A DNA stretch of 22,179 bases from UBA1774 sp045223835 (GTDB lineage Bacteria > Bacillota > Clostridia > Oscillospirales > Oscillospiraceae): contig JBGUZS010000104.1 of NCBI GenBank assembly GCA_045223835.1, positions 1 to 22,179 on the forward strand, written 5' to 3'. A model generated the notes under the pieces. That model searched no databases, was not told the origin of the DNA, and worked only from the letters and a program-made list of their open reading frames with translations. Shown here one piece after another: positions 1 through 7,008 of the stretch (positions are counted from its first letter, which is position 1; every line of letters starts with the position of its first letter). The position numbers were made by a program, and so were the translations under genes.

Positions 1-1
1 G

Positions 2-109
2 GTCGAAATCTGCTCCAAGTGTCACCCCTTTTTCACCGGTAAGCAGAAACTGGTCGATACCAGCGGCCGTGTGGATAAGTTCAACAAAAAGTTTGGCCTT
101 ACCAACTGA
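2..109 (+). CDS. rpmE: 50S ribosomal protein L31, C-terminal part (partial)
   Basis: The window opens inside a reading frame that ends at TGA 107-109 and encodes the last 35 residues of ribosomal protein L31, a component of the large ribosomal subunit. The visible part contains CSKCHPFFTGKQK followed by a basic stretch with RVDKFNKKFGL, which is the classic C-terminal signature of the zinc-binding (C+) form of L31. The two cysteines of the CxxC pair are present; the other pair would lie upstream of the window. The gene is followed within about 15 bases by a factor-independent terminator, so it is probably the end of a transcription unit. Identification is strong despite the truncation, because this tail is highly conserved. 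Confidence 0.93.
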   Translation, partial: VEICSKCHPFFTGKQKLVDTSGRVDKFNKKFGLTN

Positions 110-123
110 AACCTGTCGGATAG

Positions 124-164
124 AAGCCCTGCGCAGCGCTTGACGCCTTGCGCGGGGCTTTTTC
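124..164 (+). terminator. Rho-independent terminator after rpmE
   Basis: The left arm AAGCCCTGCGCA (124-135) pairs with TTGCGCGGGGCTT (148-160) through about 11 pairs including one G-U, and TTTTT closes it. It lies 15 bases after the rpmE stop codon. A second short hairpin (CGGGCC / GGCCCG, about 173-187) sits between it and the hflX ribosome binding site and has no T-run. Confidence 0.8.
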
Positions 165-209
165 CATGTTCACGGGCCTTTCGGCCCGCAATAAGCGAGG
201 AGAAATACC

Positions 210-1502
210 ATAGATATTAAGCAGATCAACGAGCCCGGCCGGAGCCGGGAGAGAGCCGTTCTCGTGGGGCTGGATGCGGCCAGTATGGAGCCCGGGGAAC
301 GGAGCAGCGAAATCAGCATGGCGGAGCTGGAGGCTCTGCTGGAGACCGCAGGGGGCGAGGCGGTGGCCTGGACCCTGCAGAACCGGGATGCGCCGGATCC
401 CGGCAGCTTTATCGGCAGCGGCAAGGTGCAGGAGGTCAGGGAGCTGGTGCGGTCCGAGCACTGCGACCTGGTGGTGTTCGACAATGAGCTCAGCCCCTCC
501 CAGATGCGGGTCCTGTCCGAGGCGCTGGAGACCAAGGTCCTGGACCGCAGCGGCCTGATCCTGGATATTTTCGCCGGGCGGGCGCGGACCCGGGAGGGGC
601 GGCTCCAGGTGGAGCTGGCCCAGTACCAGTACCTTCTGCCCCGGCTCACGGGCATGTGGACCCATCTGGTGCGCCAGACTGCCTCCGGGGGCAGCAGCCC
701 CATCGGCACCCGGGGCCCCGGGGAGACCCAGCTGGAAACGGACCGGCGTCATATCCGCCGGAAGATCCAGAAGCTGCGGGAGGAGCTGGAGAAGGTGCGC
801 CGGGTGCGAAGCACCCAGCGGCGCATGCGGCAGAAGAACGAGGTGCCCACCGTGGCCCTGGTGGGCTATACCAACGCGGGCAAGAGCACTCTGATGAACG
901 CCCTCACCGGAGCGGGCCTCCAGACCGGGGACCGGCTGTTCGACACCCTGGATACCACCACCCGCCGTCTGCGGCTGGACGAGACCACCGAGGTCCTTCT
1001 GAGCGATACCGTGGGCTTCATCCGCAAGCTCCCCACCCAGCTGGTGGAGGCGTTCAAGGCCACCCTGGAGGAGCTGAGCTATGCGGACCTGATCCTCCAT
1101 GTCATCGACGGCGCCAACCCGGATTGGGCGGAGCAGGCCCGGGTGACGGACGGCCTGATCCGGGAGCTGAAGGTGGAGACCACCCCCAGGCTGGAGGTAT
1201 TCAACAAATGCGACCTCTCCGGTACGGAGCTTTTCCCCCGGCGGGAGGATGCGGTATGCATTTCCGCCGTCACCGGGGAGGGACTGGAGGAGCTGCGCGG
1301 CCGGATCCTGGCCCTGCTCCGGGGCCAGGAAAAAGAGGTCGCCTTCCTCCTGCCCTACAGCAAGGCGGGGGAGCTGGACGCCCTTCACAGCGGCGGAAAG
1401 GTGACCCGGACGGAATACACGGAGGAAGGGATCCTGGTCCGGGCGGTATGCCGCCCCGAGACCTACGGCCGCCTCCGGGCCTATGTGCGGAATGAAGAAT
1501 GA
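210..1502 (+). CDS. hflX: GTPase HflX (ribosome-associated), probable AUA start
   Basis: HflX is a cytoplasmic TRAFAC-class GTPase that binds the large subunit and splits stalled or hibernating ribosomes. Numbered from position 210 it is 430 residues. The N-terminal HflX domain shows IGSGKVQEV, NELSPSQMRVL and the linker GTRGPGETQLETDRR. The GTPase domain has G1 GYTNAGKST (219-226), G3 DTVG (266-269), G4 NKCD (332-335) and G5 SAVTG (352-356). Start choice: the first usual start is GTG 264, but this would remove RAVLVGLD, the first conserved beta strand of the family. The frame stays open upstream to a stop at 192 and holds no ATG, GTG or TTG there. A GAGGAGA ribosome binding site (197-203) lies six bases before ATA 210, which I take as the start. 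It overlaps yigZ at its end. Confidence 0.93.
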   Translation: MDIKQINEPGRSRERAVLVGLDAASMEPGERSSEISMAELEALLETAGGEAVAWTLQNRDAPDPGSFIGSGKVQEVRELVRSEHCDLVVFDNELSPSQMRVLSEALETKVLDRSGLILDIFAGRARTREGRLQVELAQYQYLLPRLTGMWTHLVRQTASGGSSPIGTRGPGETQLETDRRHIRRKIQKLREELEKVRRVRSTQRRMRQKNEVPTVALVGYTNAGKSTLMNALTGAGLQTGDRLFDTLDTTTRRLRLDETTEVLLSDTVGFIRKLPTQLVEAFKATLEELSYADLILHVIDGANPDWAEQARVTDGLIRELKVETTPRLEVFNKCDLSGTELFPRREDAVCISAVTGEGLEELRGRILALLRGQEKEVAFLLPYSKAGELDALHSGGKVTRTEYTEEGILVRAVCRPETYGRLRAYVRNEE

Positions 1503-2145
1503 AAGTTATCTGACCCCCGGGGCCTTCGGGGAGGCGGAGTTCACGGAGAAACGCTCCCGCTTCATCGGCCGGGTCTGGCCGGCGGAGACGGAGGAGGAGG
1601 CCCTGGAGCACCTGAAGCGGATGCGGGAGCAGCATTGGGACGCCACCCATAACGTCTATGCCTATATCCTCCGGGAGGGGGGCATCATGCGCTATTCCGA
1701 CGACGGGGAGCCCCAGGGCACCTCCGGCATGCCGGTGCTGAACGTGTTCCGGAGCCGGGAGATCGTGAACGTGTGCTGCGTGGTGACCCGGTATTTCGGC
1801 GGGATCCTCCTGGGTACCGGCGGCCTGGTCCGGGCCTACAGCCGGAGCGCGAAGCTGGCCCTGGAGCAGGCGGGCGTCAGTCGGGTGGGCCTTTGGGATC
1901 GCCTTCTGATCGCCTGTCCCTACAGCCTGTATGAGCGGATCCGCCGGGAACTGGACCAGGCGGGAGCCATTACGGAGGATACGGCCTTCGGCACGGACGT
2001 CTCCCTGGAGCTGCTGCTTCCCGCCGGGGGAGCGGAGGGGCTGAACCGCCGGCTCCTGGAGCTCAGCGGCGGCGCCGTGGAGGCCCTGACCCTGGGACAG
2101 GAATTCCGGGGCGTTCCCCTTGCGTCCGGGCCGGAATCGGATTAA
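1492..2145 (+). CDS. yigZ: YigZ / IMPACT family protein
   Basis: About 217 residues, the usual size for bacterial YigZ proteins of the UPF0029/IMPACT family, whose biochemical role is poorly defined; the fold suggests nucleic-acid or ribosome-related function. The sequence carries the family signatures FTEKRSRFIG near the start, the block DDGEPQGTSGMPVL, then VTRYFGGILLGTGGLVRAYS. The C-terminal part is the variable DUF1949-like ferredoxin fold. ATG 1492 (MKNESYL) is preferred; an in-frame ATG at 1483 adds three residues. Both overlap the end of hflX, so the gene is probably translationally coupled to it and has no clear ribosome binding site of its own. It is followed by the promoter of the next gene, which overlaps its stop codon. 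Confidence 0.93.
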   Translation: MKNESYLTPGAFGEAEFTEKRSRFIGRVWPAETEEEALEHLKRMREQHWDATHNVYAYILREGGIMRYSDDGEPQGTSGMPVLNVFRSREIVNVCCVVTRYFGGILLGTGGLVRAYSRSAKLALEQAGVSRVGLWDRLLIACPYSLYERIRRELDQAGAITEDTAFGTDVSLELLLPAGGAEGLNRRLLELSGGAVEALTLGQEFRGVPLASGPESD

Positions 2146-2148
2146 AAT
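2120..2148 (+). promoter_or_regulatory. Sigma-A-type promoter for the DUF3237 gene
   Basis: TTGCGT (2120-2125), a 17-base spacer and TAAAAT (2143-2148). The -10 box overlaps the yigZ stop codon. Transcription would begin near 2155, about 34 bases before the next start codon. Confidence 0.55.
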
Positions 2149-2188
2149 GGAAGCAGATGATTGATTCTGATGAAGGGAGTCTGTTTGT

Positions 2189-2611
2189 ATGGCGGATAAG
2201 CTCATTATGGAAGTCCTGGTCTCCATTGACGGAAAGGATGTATCGGGTCTGAAGGGACCCGGCGGGGAAGTGGTGATGATCCCCTTCGGCGGCACGGTGC
2301 AGGGGGAGATCTTCAACGGCGTGGTGTGCCCCGGGGGCGTGGACTGCCAGCGGGTGAACCTGGCCGGAGTTCGGCATATGTGCGCCCGGTATATGCTGGA
2401 GGGGACGGACAGCGCCGGGGAGAAATGCCATATTTTCGTGGATAATAATGGGTATTTCACCGGTATGCAGATGCCCTTCCACACCGTACCCACCTTTATG
2501 ACGGACAGCAAAACCCTGGCTCCCTATCTGCACCGGAATAAATTCCGGGCGGAGGGGCACCCCCGGGAGGGGGGCGTCACCATCAAGTTCTTTGAGGTGG
2601 ATGCGGAATAA
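2189..2611 (+). CDS. DUF3237 family protein
   Basis: A 140-residue soluble protein with no signal peptide or membrane segment. It matches my recollection of the DUF3237 (UPF0311) pattern: an early strand, then IPFGGTVQGEIFNGVVCPGG with the GG-D core (GGVDCQ), then ARYMLEGTD and an IFVDNNGYF strand, then TVPTFMTDSKTLAPYL and a terminal IKFFEVDAE. The family is thought to be a small beta-barrel; no established reaction is known to me. ATG 2189 has the ribosome binding site GAAGGGAG nine bases upstream. It has its own promoter and is followed by a hairpin, so it is likely monocistronic. Similar proteins occur in anaerobes near catabolic genes, but nothing here fixes a substrate. Confidence 0.78.
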   Translation: MADKLIMEVLVSIDGKDVSGLKGPGGEVVMIPFGGTVQGEIFNGVVCPGGVDCQRVNLAGVRHMCARYMLEGTDSAGEKCHIFVDNNGYFTGMQMPFHTVPTFMTDSKTLAPYLHRNKFRAEGHPREGGVTIKFFEVDAE

Positions 2612-2620
2612 AACCGGCTC

Positions 2621-2658
2621 CCGGCAAGCTTGACAAAGTCTGCCGGAGGAAACATAAT
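2621..2658 (+). promoter_or_regulatory. Strong promoter of the alaX-deoC-deoD operon, inside an inverted repeat
   Basis: TTGACA (2630-2635), a 17-base spacer and CATAAT (2653-2658) make a near-consensus promoter. The -35 box is enclosed by CCGGCA (2621-2626) and TGCCGG (2641-2646), an inverted repeat with a 14-base gap that could be an operator. The -10 box overlaps the left arm of the next hairpin. Confidence 0.7.
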
Positions 2659-2687
2659 GGTACGCAGGAGATCTGCGTACCATTTTT
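2657..2687 (+). terminator. Perfect 11-bp hairpin with T-run: terminator and possible operator
   Basis: ATGGTACGCAG (2657-2667) pairs perfectly with CTGCGTACCAT (2673-2683) around the loop GAGAT, and T-residues run to 2687. It would stop readthrough from the DUF3237 gene. A transcript started from the promoter just upstream would begin near 2665, inside the left arm, and so could not form the full stem. Confidence 0.75.
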
Positions 2688-2709
2688 GCTTTGTGCGGGA
2701 GGCTTGCCT

Positions 2710-3918
2710 TTGTATACGACGGAAAAGCTCTTTGAACGGGACAGCCACCTCCGGGAATTCTCCGCCCGGGTGCTGGACTGCCGGCGGGAGGGGGACGTCT
2801 GGGCCGTGATCCTGGACCGTACCGCCTTCTTCCCCGAGGGGGGAGGACAGGATGGGGACCGGGGGGAGCTGGAGGGCGTCCGGGTGCTGGATACCCAAAT
2901 CCGGGCGGGGGAGATCCTCCATATGACGGACGGTCCCCTGGCGGCGGGACAGCCGGCAGTGGGCAGGCTGGATTGGGACCTGCGCTTCCGCCGGATGCAG
3001 GACCACAGCGGCGAGCATATCATCTCCGGTCTGGTCTATCAGAAGTACGGATATCAGAATGTAGGCTTCCACCTGGGGGACGGGGAGGTCACCCTGGATT
3101 TCAGCGGCGAGCTCACGGGGCCGCAGCTGGAGGAGCTGGAGCTGCTGGCCAACCGGGCGGTGACGGATAACCTCCCTGTGCGCACCTGGTATCCCGGTCC
3201 CGCCGCCCTGAAGCGCATTTCCTACCGGAGCAAGCTGGACCTGACGGAGAACGTCCGCCTGGTGCGTATCCCCGGGATCGATACCTGCGCCTGCTGCGCC
3301 CCCCATGTGAAGCGCACCGGGGAGATCGGCCTCATCAAGATCCTGGACTTTATGCGCCACCGGGGCGGGGTGCGGATACATATCCTCTGCGGCATGGATG
3401 CCCTGGCGGATTACGGAGCCCGGTACCGGGCCACCAAGGAGATCTCCGGCCTCCTCTCCGCAAAGCAGCTGGAGACCCCCGGCGCGGTCCGCCGCACCCT
3501 GGAGGAGCTGGAGACGGCAAAACGGCAGCTGGGGGAGGAACGCCTCCGCGGCGCCCTGGAAAAAGCCGCCGCCCTGGAGCCCACAGAGGGGAACCTCTGC
3601 CTCTTCTTCCCGGAGCTGGATATGCGCGCCCTCCGGGAACTGGTGAACGGGGGAATGGAAAAATGCGGCGGGATCTGCGCCGCCTTTACCGGCGGGGATG
3701 GGGACTGGAGGTTCATCATCGGCAGCCGCCATGTGGATCTGCGGCAGGCGTCGAAGACGATCCTGGCCGGGATCCGGGGCCGGGGCGGAGGCAGCCCGGA
3801 GATGATCCAAGGCAGCGCCGCCGGCAGCCGCGAGGAGATCGAAGCCTGGTTTTCCGCCTATGGAAAAGGAGAAAGGAAGGACGGCAATGGAACTGAGGGA
3901 GATCCTTTCCCGCTGTGA
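2710..3918 (+). CDS. alaX: Alanyl-tRNA editing protein AlaX (long form, with DHHA1 domain)
   Basis: A free-standing editing hydrolase that removes serine or glycine wrongly attached to tRNA-Ala. About 402 residues from TTG 2710. The N-terminal part has the threonyl/alanyl second additional domain with PEGGGQ (42-47) and the zinc-site motifs HSGEH (99-103) and CxxxH (C195, H199, in CACCAPH). The C-terminal half is the DHHA1-like domain of the long AlaX class. Start choice: upstream TTG 2686 lies inside the terminator T-run with no ribosome binding site; TTG 2710 has CGGGAGG (2696-2702) seven bases upstream and gives MYTTEKLFERDSHL, which fits the family's usual N-terminus. It is the first gene of the deo operon and its end overlaps deoC by 32 bases, implying coupled translation. 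Confidence 0.9.
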   Translation: MYTTEKLFERDSHLREFSARVLDCRREGDVWAVILDRTAFFPEGGGQDGDRGELEGVRVLDTQIRAGEILHMTDGPLAAGQPAVGRLDWDLRFRRMQDHSGEHIISGLVYQKYGYQNVGFHLGDGEVTLDFSGELTGPQLEELELLANRAVTDNLPVRTWYPGPAALKRISYRSKLDLTENVRLVRIPGIDTCACCAPHVKRTGEIGLIKILDFMRHRGGVRIHILCGMDALADYGARYRATKEISGLLSAKQLETPGAVRRTLEELETAKRQLGEERLRGALEKAAALEPTEGNLCLFFPELDMRALRELVNGGMEKCGGICAAFTGGDGDWRFIIGSRHVDLRQASKTILAGIRGRGGGSPEMIQGSAAGSREEIEAWFSAYGKGERKDGNGTEGDPFPL

Positions 3919-4564
3919 CCACACCCTGCTGAGGCAGACCGCCGTATGGGAGGATATCCGGCAGCTCTGCGACGAGGGGCTGGAATTCGGCGTGGCTTCC
4001 GTCTGCATCCCGCCCTGCTTTGTGGCGGAGGCAAGCCAATACCTGGGGGACCGGCTGCCGGTGTGTACCGTCATCGGGTTTCCCAACGGGTACAACAGCA
4101 GCGCCGTAAAGCTCATCGAGGCCGCCGAGGCCGCCGGGGACGGGGCGGACGAGCTGGACATGGTGGCAAACCTCGGCTGGATCAAATCCGGAGCCTGGGA
4201 GAAGCTCCGGGAGGAGATCGATGAGGTCCGCCGCATCTGCGGCAAGCGCATCCTGAAGGTCATCATCGAGACCTGCCTCCTGACAGAGGCGGAGAAGATC
4301 GAAATGTGCCGGGTGGTTTCCGATTCCGGGGCGGATTACATCAAAACCTCCACCGGCTTCGCCGGAGGCGGGGCGACCCGGGAGGATATCGCCCTGCTGA
4401 AGGCCAATATCGCCCCCCACCTGAAGATCAAGGCCGCGGGGGGGATTGGGACCCTGGAGGACGCAGAGGCCCTTCTCGCCCTGGGGGCGGACCGGCTGGG
4501 GACCAGCCGCCTGGTGGGACTGGCCAAACGGATGAAGGAGGAGAAGCATGGCGACGCCTCATAA
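3887..4564 (+). CDS. deoC: Deoxyribose-phosphate aldolase
   Basis: DeoC cleaves 2-deoxyribose-5-phosphate to glyceraldehyde-3-phosphate and acetaldehyde, the last step of deoxynucleoside breakdown. From ATG 3887 it is 225 residues, the usual length for the short class. The catalytic set is visible: Asp91 in DELDMV, the Schiff-base Lys153 in IKTSTGF, and Lys182 in LKIKAAGGI. The Thr-Gly-Phe and AAGGI phosphate-binding segments are intact. Start choice: GGAAGG (3875-3880) lies six bases before ATG 3887; an in-frame ATG at 3860 would add nine poorly conserved residues. It overlaps alaX upstream and deoD downstream (17 bases), so the three genes form one tight operon. Confidence 0.95.
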   Translation: MELREILSRCDHTLLRQTAVWEDIRQLCDEGLEFGVASVCIPPCFVAEASQYLGDRLPVCTVIGFPNGYNSSAVKLIEAAEAAGDGADELDMVANLGWIKSGAWEKLREEIDEVRRICGKRILKVIIETCLLTEAEKIEMCRVVSDSGADYIKTSTGFAGGGATREDIALLKANIAPHLKIKAAGGIGTLEDAEALLALGADRLGTSRLVGLAKRMKEEKHGDAS

Positions 4565-5261
4565 CAGCGCGGAGAAGGGCGCCTTTGGGAAGGTGGTCCT
4601 CATGCCCGGGGATCCCCTTCGTGCCCGGTTCACAGCCCAGGAATTCCTGGAAAAGGCGGAGCTGGTGAACGATGTGCGGGGGATCCAGGGCTATACCGGC
4701 TTCTATGAGGGCAGCCGGATCTCCGTCATGGCCAGCGGCATGGGAATGCCCTCCATGGGTATCTACAGCTATGAGCTGTACCGGGAATATGATGTGGACT
4801 GCATCCTGCGCATCGGCTCCGCCGGGAGCCTGAGCGAAAAGGTCCGGGTCCGGGACCTGGTGCTGGGCATGGGGGCCTGTACGGATTCCCGCTATGCGCA
4901 CCAGTACCGCCTTCCCGGCACCTTTGCCCCCATCGCGGACTTCGACCTGCTGAGGACCGCGGCGGAGGAGGGGAAGAAGCTGGGCGCCGTCTGCCACGTG
5001 GGCAATCTGCTGAGCTCCGACCTGTTTTACGACGACGACCCGGATTTCGCCGTCAAATGGGCGAAGATGGGAGTGCTGGCGGTGGAGATGGAGGCTGCGG
5101 CGCTGTACATGAACGCCGCGCGGACGGGGAAGAAGGCCCTGGCCATCTGCACCGTATCCGACCACCTGATCACCGGGGAAGCCCTGTCCAGCGAGGAGCG
5201 GCAACTGGGCTTCCGGCAGATGATCGAGCTCGCCTTGAAGACAGCCAGGCATTTTGCCTGA
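4548..5261 (+). CDS. deoD: Purine nucleoside phosphorylase DeoD-type
   Basis: Phosphorolyses purine (deoxy)nucleosides to free base and (deoxy)ribose-1-phosphate. The 237-residue length fits the hexameric DeoD class. Visible signatures are the phosphate-binding MPGDPLRA (19-26), GMGMPSMGIYS, RIGSAGSL (88-95), the nucleoside-binding VEMEAAALY (179-187) and the catalytic aspartate D205 in CTVSDHL. ATG 4548 follows an AGGAGGAG ribosome binding site and lies inside the end of deoC. With deoC it covers two steps of deoxynucleoside use; the phosphopentomutase (deoB) needed between them is not in this window. A small CAGGC/GCCTG hairpin spans its stop codon but has no T-run, so readthrough to the next gene is likely. 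Confidence 0.95.
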   Translation: MATPHNSAEKGAFGKVVLMPGDPLRARFTAQEFLEKAELVNDVRGIQGYTGFYEGSRISVMASGMGMPSMGIYSYELYREYDVDCILRIGSAGSLSEKVRVRDLVLGMGACTDSRYAHQYRLPGTFAPIADFDLLRTAAEEGKKLGAVCHVGNLLSSDLFYDDDPDFAVKWAKMGVLAVEMEAAALYMNAARTGKKALAICTVSDHLITGEALSSEERQLGFRQMIELALKTARHFA

Positions 5262-5300
5262 AGAAGCAAATCAGACCGATCAAAAAAGGAGGTTTCCTGC

Positions 5301-5822
5301 ATGAACACATTGGACGCCATAAAAGCCAGACATTCCACCCGCGGTTTTTCCGACAAGCAGATCAGCGACGCCGACCTGGAGAAGATCCTTTTCGCCGGCG
5401 GGCAGGCCGCCGTGGGCGGCGCGGACTTCAAGAGCCTGAAGCTCTATGCGGTGCAGGATCCGGAGCTGCTGAAGGCCATCGACGAAAGCTCCGCCAAAAT
5501 GCGTCCCGGTTCCCATCCCCTGTACGGCGCCCCCACCCTGGTGGTGCTGGCCTCCAAGGAGAGTATCCTGAAGAACATCGAGTTCACCAATGCAGGCTGC
5601 GTCATCCAAAATATGATGGTTGCGGCGGCGGATCTGGGCGTCGACAGCATCTATCTCTGGATGTCCATGTACGGCATCAACAATGACCCGGAGATCGTGA
5701 AGAAGCTGGGCTTCCCGGAGGGCTTCACCTGCGTGGGCACCATGGCCCTGGGGTATGAGGCGAAGGCGTTCCCCAAGCTCAAGGCGGAGGAGCAGCGCAT
5801 TGAGGTAACCTACATTAAATAA
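5301..5822 (+). CDS. Nitroreductase family protein
   Basis: A 173-residue flavoprotein of the nitroreductase fold, which uses FMN and NAD(P)H to reduce nitro compounds, quinones or other acceptors; the substrate cannot be read from the sequence. The N-terminal DAIKARHSTRGFSDKQI with RHSTR is the FMN-phosphate-binding signature. The middle AGCVIQNMMVAAADLGV and the late GTMALGYEAKAFPK match the family's helix and the G-x-x-x-x-G-Y region. It is a short member of the family. An AAGGAGG site (5286-5292) sits eight bases before ATG 5301. It lies 39 bases after deoD with no visible terminator between, so it is probably in the same operon as the alcohol dehydrogenase that follows. Confidence 0.9.
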   Translation: MNTLDAIKARHSTRGFSDKQISDADLEKILFAGGQAAVGGADFKSLKLYAVQDPELLKAIDESSAKMRPGSHPLYGAPTLVVLASKESILKNIEFTNAGCVIQNMMVAAADLGVDSIYLWMSMYGINNDPEIVKKLGFPEGFTCVGTMALGYEAKAFPKLKAEEQRIEVTYIK

Positions 5823-5838
5823 GGATGAGGAAAGAGTC

Positions 5839-6996
5839 ATGAACTTCCAGTATATGCAGAACTGTCCCATCATCTTCGGGCCCGGGGCCATCGATCACTT
5901 GGGAGAATACGTAACCGAGCTGGGAAACATCCGCAAGGCCCTGTGCGTCTTTGATAAGGGCGTTGAGGCGGCGGGCATTCCCGCCCGGGCCATGGCCAGT
6001 CTGGAGAAAGCGGGCATCGCCTGTGTACCCTTCAACGGGGTGGAGGCTGACCCCACCATCGGCGTGGTGGACGCCGCCGGCGCCCTGGCCCTGGAAAACA
6101 AAGTGGATGCCATCATCGGCATCGGCGGCGGCAGCAGCATGGACGCAGCCAAGGCGACGAGCATCCTCATGGAGTACCCCGGCCCCATCAAAAAATATAT
6201 CCTGGCCAAGCCCATCACCATGGACACCAAGACCCCCGTGATCCTGGTCCCCACCACCTCCGGCACCGGCGCGGAGGCTACCCGGGTGGCCGTCATCAGC
6301 CAGACGGAGACGGGCGGCAAGTGGAGCGTGTTCGTGAATACTCATCTGGCCGTGGTGGACCCGGAGCTGAGCATGGGCATGCCCCCCAGCGTCACCGCCT
6401 ATACGGGGCTGGACGCCTTATCCCATGCCGCCGAGTGCGTGACCGACAATATCTCCAATCCCCATAACCAGCTCCTGGCCTGCGCCGCCATCGAAAAGAT
6501 CATGAAGAACCTGTACATCGCCTGGAAGGAGCCCGGCAACGCAGAGGCCCGGACGGAGATGAGCCTGGCGGCCAACTGGGCGGGCATCGCCTTCGGGGAG
6601 ACCATGTGCCATGTGGGCCACGCTCTGGCGGACGGCCTCAGCATCAACCTCCATACCCCCCATGGGTACAACTGCGCAATGGCGCTCCCCGTGGCCCTGG
6701 AGTATGCCGCGCCCGCCGTGCCCAGGGAGATCCGCATGGTGGCGGAGGCCATGGGCCTGGACCTCACGGGGAAGGAGACCGCCGAAGAACTGGGCGCCCT
6801 CTGCGCCGGGGCGGTGTGGGACCTGATGCGGAAGCTGGAGGTCCCCAGTCTCAAGGCCAAGGGCTTCTCCCGGGAGCAGTGCCTCAAGGCGGCGGAGGAG
6901 GGCTACGGCAGCCATCTGAGCACCTTCTGCCCCGTTCCCGTTACCCGGGAGGCGGCGGAGAAGATGGCCGCCCGGATGTACGACGCCTATCAATAA
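5839..6996 (+). CDS. Iron-containing alcohol dehydrogenase
   Basis: A group III (FucO/AdhB-like) dehydrogenase of 385 residues that interconverts alcohols and aldehydes with NAD(P)H in the cytoplasm. The cofactor loop GGGSSMDAAKA starts at residue 97 and the PTTSGTGAEAT segment follows at 138. The four metal ligands of the family are present: D192 and H196 (LDALSHAAE), H261 (VGHALA) and H275 (TPHGYN). At the position of the extra active-site histidine of FucO (HGMAHPLG) this protein has Asp265. GAGGAAAG lies just upstream of ATG 5839. It is 16 bases after the nitroreductase, in one operon with the deo genes. Its acceptor may be the acetaldehyde made by DeoC, but that is inference from position only. 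Confidence 0.94.
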   Translation: MNFQYMQNCPIIFGPGAIDHLGEYVTELGNIRKALCVFDKGVEAAGIPARAMASLEKAGIACVPFNGVEADPTIGVVDAAGALALENKVDAIIGIGGGSSMDAAKATSILMEYPGPIKKYILAKPITMDTKTPVILVPTTSGTGAEATRVAVISQTETGGKWSVFVNTHLAVVDPELSMGMPPSVTAYTGLDALSHAAECVTDNISNPHNQLLACAAIEKIMKNLYIAWKEPGNAEARTEMSLAANWAGIAFGETMCHVGHALADGLSINLHTPHGYNCAMALPVALEYAAPAVPREIRMVAEAMGLDLTGKETAEELGALCAGAVWDLMRKLEVPSLKAKGFSREQCLKAAEEGYGSHLSTFCPVPVTREAAEKMAARMYDAYQ

Positions 6997-7008
6997 GGAG
7001 CGAATCGA

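Noticed and set aside
191..198. ATAAGCGA in the hflX leader, matching the polymerase operator half-site
   Set aside because: An 8-mer is expected about this often by chance in 22 kb on both strands and no partner arm is nearby.
2686..2709. TTG 2686 as the alaX start
   Set aside because: It lies in the T-run of a perfect hairpin with no ribosome binding site; TTG 2710 has a good site and the expected N-terminus.
2524..4266. Minus-strand open frame of 580 codons over alaX and deoC
   Set aside because: It is the antisense shadow of two confidently identified overlapping genes and has no recognisable domain.
5246..5260. CAGGC/GCCTG hairpin across the deoD stop codon
   Set aside because: Five pairs with no T-run; too weak to call a terminator.
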